Source of the DNA: Bacteroidota bacterium
GTDB lineage: Bacteria > Bacteroidota > Bacteroidia > Flavobacteriales > Weeksellaceae
Length of the DNA: 64,000 nucleotides
Reading direction: 5' to 3'
NCBI GenBank assembly: GCA_023399595.1
Contig: JAEWOR010000021.1
Span: 1-64,000, forward strand
The notes below the pieces were generated by a model. It was not told the DNA's origin and ran no database searches. It worked only from the letters and a program-made list of their open reading frames with translations. The position numbers and the translations under genes are program-made. This document shows positions 40,866 to 48,653 of the stretch, piece after piece. Position 1 is the first letter of the stretch; each line of letters begins with the position of its first letter.

Positions 40866-41630
40866 ATGACAGATTTTGTTACCTCCGAATTAAAAAATAA
40901 TATTGCAGAAATTACTTTTGGAACAGCAAAAAGTAATTCGCTTCCAGGGACAATTTTGGAAAAATTGGCGCAAACTATTTTAGATGAAGGCGCAAAAAAA
41001 GAAGTGAAAGCCATTTTGGTGAAAAGTCAAGGCGAGAAAGCTTTCTGTGCTGGAGCAAGTTTTGATGAGTTGTTGGCGATTGATGAATTAGAAGCTTCTA
41101 CAAAATTTTTTGGTGGTTTTGCTAAAGTGTTAAACGCTATGCGTAACTGTGGAAAAATTGTTGTCGTTCGAGTGCAAGGGAAAACCACTGGAGGTGGAGT
41201 AGGAATTGCTTGTGGAGCTGATTATTGTTTTGCTACTAAAGATTCTGCATTGGCTTTAACGGAGCTTAATTTAGGAATTGGCCCTTTCGTAATTGGACCG
41301 TATGTGGAAAGAAAAATCGGAAAATCTCAATTTGCTGCAATGGCCATTGATGCTGATTTTAGAAGCGCAGAATGGGCAGAACAACACAATATTTACCATT
41401 CTGTTTCGGATTCTATTCAGGAAATGGATGAGAAATTAGTAATGTTTTTAGCTACGCTTGCGAGAAGAAGTGATGACGCTTTGGATTTAATTAAGAAAGT
41501 TTCTTGGGAAGGAACGGAGCATTTTAATGATTTGATGCCTGCAAGAATTCACATGAGTGCAAGTTTAATTTTGGAAGACTCTGCAAAAGAAAATATCGGA
41601 AAGATTAAAGAAAGATTGAGAGCGAAGTAA
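40866..41630 (+). CDS. enoyl-CoA hydratase/isomerase family protein, possible PaaF
   Basis: 254 aa crotonase-fold protein. Seen: SQGEKAFCAGASFDELLAID (first oxyanion region), VQGKTTGGGVGIACGADYCF (second oxyanion region), ALALTELNLGIGPFVIGPYV and a C-terminal trimerisation helix. The acidic residue in ALTELNLG is displaced from the usual hydratase Glu, so the exact reaction is unsure. It lies 3.5 kb beyond paaZ and could supply the hydratase step missing from the main cluster (PaaF, 2,3-dehydroadipyl-CoA hydratase). It may equally act in another beta-oxidation route. Confidence 0.85.
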   Translation: MTDFVTSELKNNIAEITFGTAKSNSLPGTILEKLAQTILDEGAKKEVKAILVKSQGEKAFCAGASFDELLAIDELEASTKFFGGFAKVLNAMRNCGKIVVVRVQGKTTGGGVGIACGADYCFATKDSALALTELNLGIGPFVIGPYVERKIGKSQFAAMAIDADFRSAEWAEQHNIYHSVSDSIQEMDEKLVMFLATLARRSDDALDLIKKVSWEGTEHFNDLMPARIHMSASLILEDSAKENIGKIKERLRAK

Positions 41631-41648
41631 AACATTTGCTTTGTAAAT

Positions 41649-41687
41649 AAATAGGTTTCGGGCGCCGCAGGCGCCCGAAACCTATTT
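41649..41687. terminator. GC-rich bidirectional terminator
   Basis: A perfect 18-bp stem (41649-41666 with 41670-41687; inner core TTTCGGGCGCC) around GCA. It is located between the convergent hydratase and GNAT genes, flanked by A on one side and T on the other. The core is far more GC-rich than its surroundings. Confidence 0.85.
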
Positions 41688-41706
41688 ATAATAGCCTTTT
41701 ATTTTT

Positions 41707-42240
41707 TTAAAACTCATTTTTGAGCAAAGAATATAAAGTAGAGTCTTCAAAAATATTTCCAACCAAATAATGTCCTCGCATAACACCTTCTTTTTGGAAA
41801 CCAAAATGTTGCAATAATCTTTTGGAAGGAATATTATTAGGATCTATTACGGCTTCAATTCTATTAAGTTTCATTTTATTAAAGCCAAATTCAATAATTT
41901 TTTCTAAAGCTTCCTTCATAAATCCTTTATTTTTAAATTCATCAGAATTTATTGCATAGCCAATTTCAGCTCTGCAATGTTGAGGATTCCAAGTGTGAAA
42001 ACCGCAATTACCTATAATTTTTTGACTTTCCTTTTCTACCAACTGAAAGTTCATCATGCTTCTGTTATAGGATTCATAACCTTTTTCGAAGATTTTTTGC
42101 TGTCTTTGAAACTCAGTATCATCCAATCCTAATATTTTTTTTATTTTAACATCAGAATGCTCCATGAAAATTTTTTTCATGATGTCTGGACTTAATTTTT
42201 GAAGAAGCAAACGTGGAGTTTCAATAGTTTCAAAATTCAT
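41707..42240 (-). CDS. GNAT-family N-acetyltransferase
   Basis: 177 aa, of the RimJ/RimL-like acetyltransferase type that uses acetyl-CoA to acetylate a protein N-terminus or small amine. Seen: IETPRLLLQKLSPD at the N-terminus, CGFHTWNPQHCRAEIGYAIN, the acetyl-CoA loop region NKGFMKEALEKIIEFGFNKM, and NIPSKRLLQHFGFQKEGVMR. The substrate is unknown. It starts 4 nt after the methyltransferase gene and is probably co-transcribed with it. Confidence 0.9.
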   Translation of the reverse strand: MNFETIETPRLLLQKLSPDIMKKIFMEHSDVKIKKILGLDDTEFQRQQKIFEKGYESYNRSMMNFQLVEKESQKIIGNCGFHTWNPQHCRAEIGYAINSDEFKNKGFMKEALEKIIEFGFNKMKLNRIEAVIDPNNIPSKRLLQHFGFQKEGVMRGHYLVGNIFEDSTLYSLLKNEF

Positions 42241-42244
42241 ATTA

Positions 42245-43840
42245 TTAATTTTTCAAAAGATTAATAGAAACCGTAGCCAAGTCTGAATTGGGGAATTTTT
42301 TAAACAAATCTTTGTCAACTTTCAATCCAAGTTCCTCACAAACTTTATGGAAAACGCTAATTTCCACAATATATTGATCGGAGAAACCATGTGTAGCATC
42401 ATAAGCTGTTGCTGCAGTTTCACCAATGTTTTTTGCGGCAATTTCTGGATCTATCGTATGAAGTTCAATCACCAAAAGACCATGTTTTTTAATATGAGGA
42501 AGCCATTTTTCCAAATGTTCTTTTAAACTGAGTTCTACATTATTATTGCTTAATCTTTCCCCACGAAATGCAAAAGCACCAGTAGAAGTAGAAATTCTGT
42601 TTTCTTGTTTTTCTGGCTGGTTCCAAACTCTATTATGATCTAAAAAAGTTCTTATATTCAATAAATCTGAAAGATTAATATCATAATTTTCTTTTAAATC
42701 TGATGCCAACAAATCTGGATTTCCGATGTCTCCCCAAATTACTTTAGCCCAAATATCATTATTAATTAAATTGGCTCTTGTTACATTCAACGCAGCTTGA
42801 TTATAATCTGCTCCTACTAAAAAGAGAGGATGTTCTTCCAACATTTTCCCTCTTAAAGTATGTCTTTCAACCGTTTCGAAAATATGTTGTATAAAAGCTC
42901 CATTTCCGCAACCCATATCTAAAATTCCTTTTGGTTGCTGGGAAATAGGTTGATTAAAAATACTGATAATAAAATCTGTTACTATTTTAAAATAATTGCT
43001 GTGGGCGCCTCCGCTTCCCCAAACATTCATTTTTCTATCCACATGAATTTCATCTTCGTTATTGCTAACTTCACGCAGTTTGGAAGGGTTTCCAAATAAT
43101 AAATCCTCCATTTTGTTCAGCATGGGAAGATAAGAAACCGTTACGCCATAGGAAGTAGCTCTTTTCGCAAAATATTCTCCAGTATCTGTGAATTTATAAT
43201 TATTTTGATGTTTAGTAAACCAACCCAAAGAGGTTAGGAAATCCAAAATTTTCTCGAAATTAGAAGGGTTTTTATGGAATTCACCCGCTTGAAAAGAGGT
43301 TTCCATGAAGTATTTATGAAACATTCCTCGCATTCCCAATTGAACAATAATTGGTCCAGCAATGCAGCCTTCAAGATGGGCCAGAACTTGCGTTAAAACT
43401 TCATTAGAATTAATTTCTTCGTCAGAAAATCCAAATTTGTTAGTGCTTTCTTGTAAGAGATAAGTGTAGTCTGAAAAAGTGGAAAATTCAAAATTTTGAA
43501 ATTGAGAAGTTGTTGCTTCTTGTAGAAAAGGCAATATTTTTTCGTAAAGAGTTACGTATTTTAAGACTTCTGTGGTTTTATCAGTGCGAGAAATATTTAC
43601 AACATTCGTTGTATTGTCTACCTGATGCGTCAAAAATCCCTGAGAAGCCAAAATTCTTAAAGCTACATTAAGGTATCCTTCGTTTCCTTGCGCTTTTTTC
43701 AATATGTCATCTAGTGTAAGTTTTTTTTGTTCATCAATAAAAGAAATAATGTTTTTATTCTGCAGAGCACTTATTACAGGAGCTGTCGCAATTCCATCAA
43801 GGTGTCTAAATATTGTACTTCTAAGGAGTTTTTTATCCAT
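42245..43840 (-). CDS. class I SAM-dependent methyltransferase, large form
   Basis: 531 aa. The SAM-binding motif I is GILDMGCGNGAFIQHIF (about residues 303-319), followed by LVGADYNQAALNVTRANLIN as motif II. The N-terminal 280 residues contain repeated winged-helix-like segments (SALQNKNIISFIDEQKKLTL; MRGMFHKYFMETSFQAGEFH), resembling dimerisation domains of small-molecule O-methyltransferases. Substrate not identified. It is followed at 4 nt by the GNAT gene, which suggests the two act together, perhaps on a secondary metabolite. Confidence 0.82.
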   Translation of the reverse strand: MDKKLLRSTIFRHLDGIATAPVISALQNKNIISFIDEQKKLTLDDILKKAQGNEGYLNVALRILASQGFLTHQVDNTTNVVNISRTDKTTEVLKYVTLYEKILPFLQEATTSQFQNFEFSTFSDYTYLLQESTNKFGFSDEEINSNEVLTQVLAHLEGCIAGPIIVQLGMRGMFHKYFMETSFQAGEFHKNPSNFEKILDFLTSLGWFTKHQNNYKFTDTGEYFAKRATSYGVTVSYLPMLNKMEDLLFGNPSKLREVSNNEDEIHVDRKMNVWGSGGAHSNYFKIVTDFIISIFNQPISQQPKGILDMGCGNGAFIQHIFETVERHTLRGKMLEEHPLFLVGADYNQAALNVTRANLINNDIWAKVIWGDIGNPDLLASDLKENYDINLSDLLNIRTFLDHNRVWNQPEKQENRISTSTGAFAFRGERLSNNNVELSLKEHLEKWLPHIKKHGLLVIELHTIDPEIAAKNIGETAATAYDATHGFSDQYIVEISVFHKVCEELGLKVDKDLFKKFPNSDLATVSINLLKN

Positions 43841-43928
43841 ATTAATGATTTGGTTGGTAGTTCAATTTACATAAATTTTAAAGACGTAAAAATTTTTTAA
43901 AATTATTTTTAGTTTTCGAATTTTATTT

Positions 43929-43936
43929 TAACTTTG
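43929..43936 (+). promoter_or_regulatory. -7 element overlapping a palindrome
   Basis: TAACTTTG matches TAnnTTTG exactly and shares its last six bases with the palindrome at 43931-43947. It is 18 nt before the ATG at 43955. Confidence 0.6.
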
Positions 43937-43947
43937 TATTTCAAAGT
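43931..43947 (+). promoter_or_regulatory. 17-bp palindrome, copy 1: candidate operator
   Basis: ACTTTG-TATTT-CAAAGT, identical to the sequence at 44941-44957. It overlaps the promoter of the membrane protein gene at 43955. The two copies flank a winged-helix regulator, which is a likely binder. Confidence 0.6.
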
Positions 43948-43954
43948 GCTTTAT

Positions 43955-44572
43955 ATGAACTCTAAAAACTATCAAGAAGACCTTTCGCATATTCGCTCGA
44001 TGATGGAGCGTTCTTCACGATTTATTTCATTAAGCGGCTTGTCGGGTGTTGTAGCTGGACTTGTTGCTTTAATTGGAGCTACTTATGTTTATTTTTTATT
44101 AGAAAAAAATGGCATTAATTATTTTGATGGAGCAAGCAATTTCTATTCTCCTGATTTGGTAGCTGAGCTTGTAATAGTTGCATTAATTATATTGGTTTTG
44201 GCGATTTTTAGTGGCTATATTTTCACGGCAAGAAAATCAAAAAAAGAAAAAAGACCCATTTGGGATGCCACTTCTAAGAGGTTGCTCATCCATTTTGCAG
44301 TTCCTTTGGTTACAGGAGGTTTATTTTGTTTGGCGTTATTGTACCATCATCTTATTGTTCTTTTAGCACCTTCAACATTGGTTTTTTATGGTTTAGCTTT
44401 GGTAAGTGCAAGTCAGTACACCTTTAAAGACATTAAGTATTTAGGTTTTTGTCAGATTATTTTAGGACTTATTTCTTTTTTCTTTTTAGGATGGGGATTA
44501 GTGACTTGGGCAATTGGTTTTGGACTTTTGCATATTGTGTATGGAAGCATAATGCATGTGAAATATAAGTAG
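43955..44572 (+). CDS. multi-pass membrane protein next to the winged-helix regulator
   Basis: 205 aa from the ATG at 43955, which directly follows the promoter; an earlier ATG at 43934 lies inside the promoter. After a short polar start (MNSKNYQEDLSHIRSMMERS) there are about six hydrophobic helices (GLSGVVAGLVALIGATYVYF; LVIVALIILVLAIFSGYIF; VTGGLFCLALLYHHLIVLLA). Function is unknown. Bacteroidota often place this protein beside a small DNA-binding regulator, as here. Confidence 0.75.
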   Translation: MNSKNYQEDLSHIRSMMERSSRFISLSGLSGVVAGLVALIGATYVYFLLEKNGINYFDGASNFYSPDLVAELVIVALIILVLAIFSGYIFTARKSKKEKRPIWDATSKRLLIHFAVPLVTGGLFCLALLYHHLIVLLAPSTLVFYGLALVSASQYTFKDIKYLGFCQIILGLISFFFLGWGLVTWAIGFGLLHIVYGSIMHVKYK

Positions 44573-44629
44573 GCTGAAATTATAAGTATTTCCTAAAATC
44601 TAAATCAATTATTTAAAAAAGATTTCGTT

Positions 44630-44920
44630 GTGGTTAATATTAATCAATTAAATAAAGAATTTGAAAGCAGAGTCCGTCTCGGAATTATGTCCGTGTTGGT
44701 GGTGAATGACTGGGTTGATTTTAACGAAATGAAAAAACTTTTGGAAGTAACAGACGGGAATTTAGCGAGTCATAGTTCTGCGTTGGAGAAATCTGGATTT
44801 ATAGAAATTAAAAAAGAATTTGTGGGCAAAAAACCTAAAACATCTTACAGAGTCACGCAAGTGGGTAGAGATGCATTTCATCAGCATATCAATGCATTAG
44901 AAAAACTATTGAGAATATAA
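44630..44920 (+). CDS. winged-helix transcriptional regulator
   Basis: 96 aa with a GTG start at 44630; no ATG lies upstream in a suitable place. The ArsR/MarR-like fold shows NKEFESRVRLGIMSVLVVND, VDFNEMKKLLEVTDGNLASH, SSALEKSGFIEIKKEF and GKKPKTSYRVTQVGRDAF (wing). This is the HTH_34-type winged-helix family. Two identical 17-bp palindromes lie over the promoters of the genes on each side, so it probably represses both. The signal it senses is not evident. Confidence 0.87.
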   Translation: MVNINQLNKEFESRVRLGIMSVLVVNDWVDFNEMKKLLEVTDGNLASHSSALEKSGFIEIKKEFVGKKPKTSYRVTQVGRDAFHQHINALEKLLRI

Positions 44921-44940
44921 GCTCTTTTTTTTGAAATTTT

Positions 44941-44957
44941 ACTTTGTATTTCAAAGT
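44941..44957 (+). promoter_or_regulatory. 17-bp palindrome, copy 2: candidate operator
   Basis: ACTTTG-TATTT-CAAAGT, identical to copy 1 at 43931. TTACTTTG at its left end is a near match to TAnnTTTG. It lies 18 nt before the ATG at 44976 and 20 nt after the regulator gene. Confidence 0.6.
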
Positions 44958-44975
44958 ACTTTAAATATAAATATT

Positions 44976-45278
44976 ATGAAAACACTATCAAAAAACAGCA
45001 TTCATAGAAGCATTATTATTTACATTGGTGCATTATCTCTACTAATAATACCATTTGTAGGGATGCAGGTATCAACAGAAGTGAACTGGACTTTTACGGA
45101 TTTTCTGGTTGGAGGAATTTTATTAATGGTTGCAGCAACCTCGGTGAATCTTATTTTGAATTTTATTCATATCAAAACTCTAAAAATTGTTCTTCTCATC
45201 CTTAGTTTCATTTTCATCGTTCTTATTTGGGCGGAACTTGCAGTAGGGATTTTTGGAAGTCCATTTACAGGAAGTTAG
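44976..45278 (+). CDS. small three-helix membrane protein
   Basis: 100 aa from the ATG at 44976; an earlier ATG at 44931 would run through the palindrome. Three membrane helices: SIIIYIGALSLLIIPFVGMQ, FLVGGILLMVAATSVNLILN and KIVLLILSFIFIVLIWAELA. Unknown function. Its promoter has the same palindrome as the membrane protein gene before the regulator, so the two are probably co-regulated. Confidence 0.75.
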   Translation: MKTLSKNSIHRSIIIYIGALSLLIIPFVGMQVSTEVNWTFTDFLVGGILLMVAATSVNLILNFIHIKTLKIVLLILSFIFIVLIWAELAVGIFGSPFTGS

Positions 45279-45383
45279 TAATTTTTAAAAATTAATGATT
45301 CTAGATTCACTCAATTAAGATTTTTTCAAATGAAAACTTAACCATATATATTACTCAAAACCAATGCTTTCTTGTTCAATTCA

Positions 45384-45626
45384 ATGTTTTGGTGGGTGTA
45401 TGCAATGCTTTTGGTTTGTAGCTTTATCAATTGGGGGAATTTGGCAACTTTACACAATTTGAATTATAAAAAAGCTGATGATTATAACTTCCTGAAAACC
45501 TTTCAGTTTAACGATGAAATTTTACAAGAGAAGTTTCCTAAAGAATATGTTCCTCAACATCAATATGATGAAAATGCTAGTTTCTTGTCCAAAATTGGCT
45601 ACTACGAATTTTTAAATAATAAATAA
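45384..45626 (+). CDS. hypothetical protein with an N-terminal membrane segment
   Basis: 80 aa from the ATG at 45384 (a TTG at 45372 is an alternative). It begins MFWWVYAMLLVCSFINWGNL, a hydrophobic segment, and continues with a polar domain (TLHNLNYKKADDYNFLKTFQ; FPKEYVPQHQYDENASFLSK). No family recognised; it could be the end of a longer gene. A hairpin follows 1 nt after the stop codon. Confidence 0.5.
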   Translation: MFWWVYAMLLVCSFINWGNLATLHNLNYKKADDYNFLKTFQFNDEILQEKFPKEYVPQHQYDENASFLSKIGYYEFLNNK

Positions 45627-45627
45627 A

Positions 45628-45655
45628 AAACCGCAGTAAAAATTTACTGCAGTTT
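45628..45655. terminator. hairpin after the 45384 gene
   Basis: AAACCGCAGTAAA with TTTACTGCAGTTT around AA (one mismatch). The U-tract on the plus strand is short (TTT); on the minus strand it is longer. It works as a weak terminator at best. Confidence 0.55.
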
Positions 45656-45950
45656 CCATGTTAATATGATGTCTTATGGTTGGTGTTTTTTCAGTTTACT
45701 GCAAAATGATGTTTAATTCTTTTATAATAAACGGGAGCTTCCAAGCGTTTTATATTTGATTTGTTTCATTTTGTTATTACAAATTTATATTCTTATCAAT
45801 ACTACTTGCTAAGTGATATCACTAAAACTGTTTTGTAATTCTACGCAATTCGAATCGGGGAATTTACGGGCTTTGGAATCATTATATCTTATGAGAATTG
45901 TATTCGAAAAGAGTTAAATTTCTTCCATGTTAATGATTAAAATAAATACT
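45656..45950. other. 295-nt gap without a recognised feature
   Basis: AT-rich. No gene, terminator or clear promoter was seen in this stretch before the lipoprotein gene. Confidence 0.4.
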
Positions 45951-46502
45951 ATGAAAAGATTCAGCCTTTATATTTCAATCTTGAGCATTCTAGCATTTAT
46001 AAGTTGCAAAAAGGAAACTTCTACAACTTCTTCTACATCTAATGATTCTATAAATTTGGTTGAAAGCAATTCTATAGAAACAATAATAGATTCGTCGGGC
46101 ATTAAAAAGGAAGATTCTATTCTTAATAATAAACCTTTTATTAAAGAAGATGTAAAGAAAGGACTAATGCGTGAAATACAAAACAATAAAATTATAAGAA
46201 CCATAGATGCCGCAAGACTTCCCGTTACTATAGATGAAGAATTTACTCAGGAAAACCAAGAATTAGTATTGAAGATCCTACACTTTCCCAACAAAAATAT
46301 TTCTGCAAAAATAAATACAGATGAAAAAGATTTTAATATTAGATTTAACCAAATAAAAACACCAAATGGTCAATTAGATGGTCCCTTTGGAAGAGATCTT
46401 TCTTATGAATTGTCTTCAAAAGGCGAAATTTTGTTAATAATTGGCAAGAGCAACATGGCTTCTGGTAAAACAATGGGGCTATTTTCTGTAAGTATAGACT
46501 AA
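45951..46502 (+). CDS. predicted lipoprotein of unknown function
   Basis: 183 aa from the ATG at 45951 (MKRFSLYISILSILAFISC, then KKET), a clear lipoprotein signal with the acylated Cys. A serine/threonine-rich linker (SNDSINLVESNSIETIIDSS) precedes a domain with TIDEEFTQENQELVLKILHF and LLIIGKSNMASGKTMGLFSV. Not recognised. It stands next to another lipoprotein gene, 44 nt downstream in the same direction. Confidence 0.72.
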   Translation: MKRFSLYISILSILAFISCKKETSTTSSTSNDSINLVESNSIETIIDSSGIKKEDSILNNKPFIKEDVKKGLMREIQNNKIIRTIDAARLPVTIDEEFTQENQELVLKILHFPNKNISAKINTDEKDFNIRFNQIKTPNGQLDGPFGRDLSYELSSKGEILLIIGKSNMASGKTMGLFSVSID

Positions 46503-46546
46503 GTTTTGGTATAATTTCTGTTGTTGGCAAGACAAATTTATTTACT

Positions 46547-47062
46547 ATGAAAAATTTATGGTTAAGTGCGGTTGTCGCTTCCGCAGCATTGGTAAGTTGT
46601 GGAACCGTGCAATCTATCGTGCAAAATACATTTCCCTATACTACTAATGTTTTGGTTTCAACGGGTGTTCCTGCAGATAAAGAAGTTACTTCTACAAGTA
46701 CAGCTTCTAATGTTCAAAGTTGGTTTGGCGGGAATAATAATGCGCAAATAAAAGATGTAAGAATTTCTGATGCCAAATTAAGTGTAGTAAGTCCTGCAGA
46801 TGGAGATTTGGGAGCTTTAAAATCTATAAAAGTTTATATTTCTTCTAATGGAACTTCGGAGAAATTGGTAGCATCACGAAATGATATTTCTTCTTCAAGT
46901 AAAAGCGTAAGCTTAGATTTAAATAGTGATGGTTATTTGGATGAAATAGTAAAATCAAGCGGTGTAACTGTAAAAACGGTTTACGAATTAAGAAAACCTA
47001 CAAAAACAGACATGAATTTAAGAGTTGCTTTAAATTTTAGCAGTGTTCCTGTTCAAAAATAA
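46547..47062 (+). CDS. predicted lipoprotein of unknown function
   Basis: 171 aa. Signal MKNLWLSAVVASAALVSC followed by GTVQ gives a lipobox. The mature part is rich in Ser and Asn (VTSTSTASNVQSWFGGNNNA) and ends with a beta-rich region containing SLDLNSDGYLDEIVKSSGVT and KTDMNLRVALNFSSVPV. DLNSDGYLDE resembles a calcium-binding loop. No family is recognised. It ends at a bidirectional terminator. Confidence 0.75.
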   Translation: MKNLWLSAVVASAALVSCGTVQSIVQNTFPYTTNVLVSTGVPADKEVTSTSTASNVQSWFGGNNNAQIKDVRISDAKLSVVSPADGDLGALKSIKVYISSNGTSEKLVASRNDISSSSKSVSLDLNSDGYLDEIVKSSGVTVKTVYELRKPTKTDMNLRVALNFSSVPVQK

Positions 47063-47076
47063 AACAGCATATTTCA

Positions 47077-47116
47077 AATAAAACAGCCTTTCAAAAAATT
47101 TGAAGGCTGTTTTATT
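47077..47116. terminator. bidirectional terminator between a lipoprotein gene and dtd
   Basis: A long perfect stem (left AATAAAACAGCCTTTCAAA, right TTTGAAGGCTGTTTTATT) around AAA, between convergent genes. Confidence 0.88.
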
Positions 47117-47566
47117 TTAGCTTTTAGTTTGCGAATCCATCACTATTGTTACAGGTCCGTCATTTATTAAGGAAACCTTCATGTCGGCGCCAAAAATTCC
47201 TGCTTCTATTTTTAAACCAGATTTTGAAATCTCCTTTTTGAAATATTCAAACAAAGGAATGGCCTTGTCGGGTTTTGCAGCTTTTATAAAAGAAGGTCTG
47301 TTGCCTTTTTTATAATCTGCAATTAATGTAAACTGACTAATACAAAGTATTTCCCCTTTTATATCTTGAACAGATAAGTTGAGTTTTCCTTCATCATCAC
47401 CAAAAATCCTTAAATTAAGAATCTTTTGAACCAGCCAATCTGCATCCGTTTCTGCATCTTCTTCATTAATACCTACCAAAAGCATTAATCCATTTCCTAT
47501 TTCTCCAACAATTTTTCCATCCACTTTTACATGAGATTCGGAGACTCTTTGTATAACTACTTTCAT
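47117..47566 (-). CDS. dtd: D-aminoacyl-tRNA deacylase
   Basis: 149 aa, the full length of DTD, which removes D-amino acids wrongly attached to tRNA. It has the N-terminal MKVVIQRVSESHVKVDGKIV, the SQFTLIAD loop (LCISQFTLIADYKKGNRPSF) and the chirality-checking NxGPVT motif (LINDGPVTIVMDSQ). The start is 2 nt after the preceding Rieske-like gene stop. Confidence 0.95.
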   Translation of the reverse strand: MKVVIQRVSESHVKVDGKIVGEIGNGLMLLVGINEEDAETDADWLVQKILNLRIFGDDEGKLNLSVQDIKGEILCISQFTLIADYKKGNRPSFIKAAKPDKAIPLFEYFKKEISKSGLKIEAGIFGADMKVSLINDGPVTIVMDSQTKS

Positions 47567-47568
47567 CC

Positions 47569-48018
47569 TTAATAATATATTTGAAGGGTGTTAGTGGAAG
47601 AATTATATTGTGCAGGATAGGTTTTAGGAGGAACATTGGCAACTGCTGTAGGCTGTCCTGATAAAAGCATCCATTCAGCACCATCTTTTGGACAAATAAT
47701 TTTAATGCCGTCTTTTACTTCCAATGTCGTGTTGCTGTCTGGACAAAGATGAGGAGCATTTCTATCATAGGCTTTAAAATCGTTTCCATTTCTTACCACA
47801 ATTAATCCACGAGTTCCAGATTGTAGTTCATCTATATACATCCAGCCTCCAGTGTTTTGTAAATCATAATAACCTGCAAGATTAAGATCCAATGTTACAT
47901 TAATAGGAATCGAAGGAAAGCAAGAAACTGTGTCTTCGTGATTTCTACATGAAGAAATACTTAATGCGCTGAACATCAATAAAATCAAAATACTATAAAG
48001 GGAAAAAGTTTTTTTCAT
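47569..48018 (-). CDS. lipoprotein with a degenerate Rieske-like fold
   Basis: 149 aa. The N-terminus is a lipoprotein signal (LILLMFSALSISSC, then RNHE). The later part, APHLCPDSNTTLEVKDGIKI followed by ICPKDGAEWMLLSGQP, resembles the Rieske domain cluster-binding loops, but the C-x-H and C-x-x-H signatures are broken: one is HLC and the other CPKDG, with no His in either ligand position. It may keep the fold and not the [2Fe-2S] cluster. It lies 2 nt before dtd on the same strand and probably shares its transcript; the connection is unclear. Confidence 0.7.
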   Translation of the reverse strand: MKKTFSLYSILILLMFSALSISSCRNHEDTVSCFPSIPINVTLDLNLAGYYDLQNTGGWMYIDELQSGTRGLIVVRNGNDFKAYDRNAPHLCPDSNTTLEVKDGIKIICPKDGAEWMLLSGQPTAVANVPPKTYPAQYNSSTNTLQIYY

Positions 48019-48032
48019 TTCAAATTAATTGT

Positions 48033-48040
48033 TATCTTTG
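48033..48040 (+). promoter_or_regulatory. greA -7 promoter element
   Basis: TATCTTTG matches TAnnTTTG exactly. It lies 84 nt before the greA ATG, so the greA message has a leader of roughly 75-80 nt, which holds the hairpin at 48074. Confidence 0.6.
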
Positions 48041-48073
48041 CTAGAAGTAAACGTAAAACATCACAAAACATTG

Positions 48074-48099
48074 TCCGACAAATGTCGGATTATTTTTTT
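48074..48099 (+). promoter_or_regulatory. terminator-like hairpin in the greA leader
   Basis: TCCGACA-AA-TGTCGGA followed by TTATTTTTTT on the plus strand, between the greA promoter and the greA start codon. It has the form of an intrinsic terminator, so it could attenuate greA or produce a short leader RNA of about 50 nt. Confidence 0.6.
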
Positions 48100-48124
48100 A
48101 TACTAACCTTAAATTTTTAAAATT

Positions 48125-48595
48125 ATGGCAACGTATGTCACAAAAGACGGTTTGGAAAAAATGAAAGCAGACTTAGAGCAGCTGGAAACCGTAGAAAGAC
48201 CAAAAATTACGCAACAAATTGCAGAAGCTAGAGATAAAGGAGATCTATCAGAAAATGCTGAATATGATGCAGCTAAAGAAGCTCAAGGAATGCTAGAAAT
48301 GAAGATTTCTAAATTGAAAGATGTTATTTCTACTTCAAAAGTAATTGATGAAAGCCAACTAGATATTTCTAAAGTTTCCATTCTTACTACAGTACGTCTT
48401 AAAAATAATGGAACGAAACAGGAGCAAACATTTACTTTGGTTCCTGATAACGAAAGCGATCTTAAAACAGGGAAGATTTCTGTAAATACACCTATCGCAA
48501 AAGGTTTATTAGGAAAAGTTGTTGGAGAAACTGCAGAAGTAGTGTTGCCTAATGGTAACAAATTGTCTTTTGAAGTTTTAGAAATTTCTCTATAA
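48125..48595 (+). CDS. greA: transcription elongation factor GreA
   Basis: 156 aa. GreA rescues backtracked RNA polymerase by stimulating cleavage of the nascent RNA. It has an N-terminal coiled coil with the tip acidic residues in RDKGDLSENAEYDAAKEAQG (about residues 38-57) and a C-terminal FKBP-like globular domain (TPIAKGLLGKVVGETAEVVL, PNGNKLSFEVLEISL). Complete and typical. The leader carries a terminator-like hairpin; a HIT protein gene follows 58 nt downstream. Confidence 0.95.
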   Translation: MATYVTKDGLEKMKADLEQLETVERPKITQQIAEARDKGDLSENAEYDAAKEAQGMLEMKISKLKDVISTSKVIDESQLDISKVSILTTVRLKNNGTKQEQTFTLVPDNESDLKTGKISVNTPIAKGLLGKVVGETAEVVLPNGNKLSFEVLEISL

Positions 48596-48653
48596 ATTCT
48601 AGTTTAAACGGAATAGTATTTGCAGAAAAAAATCAATTTTTAAAGCTAATAGT

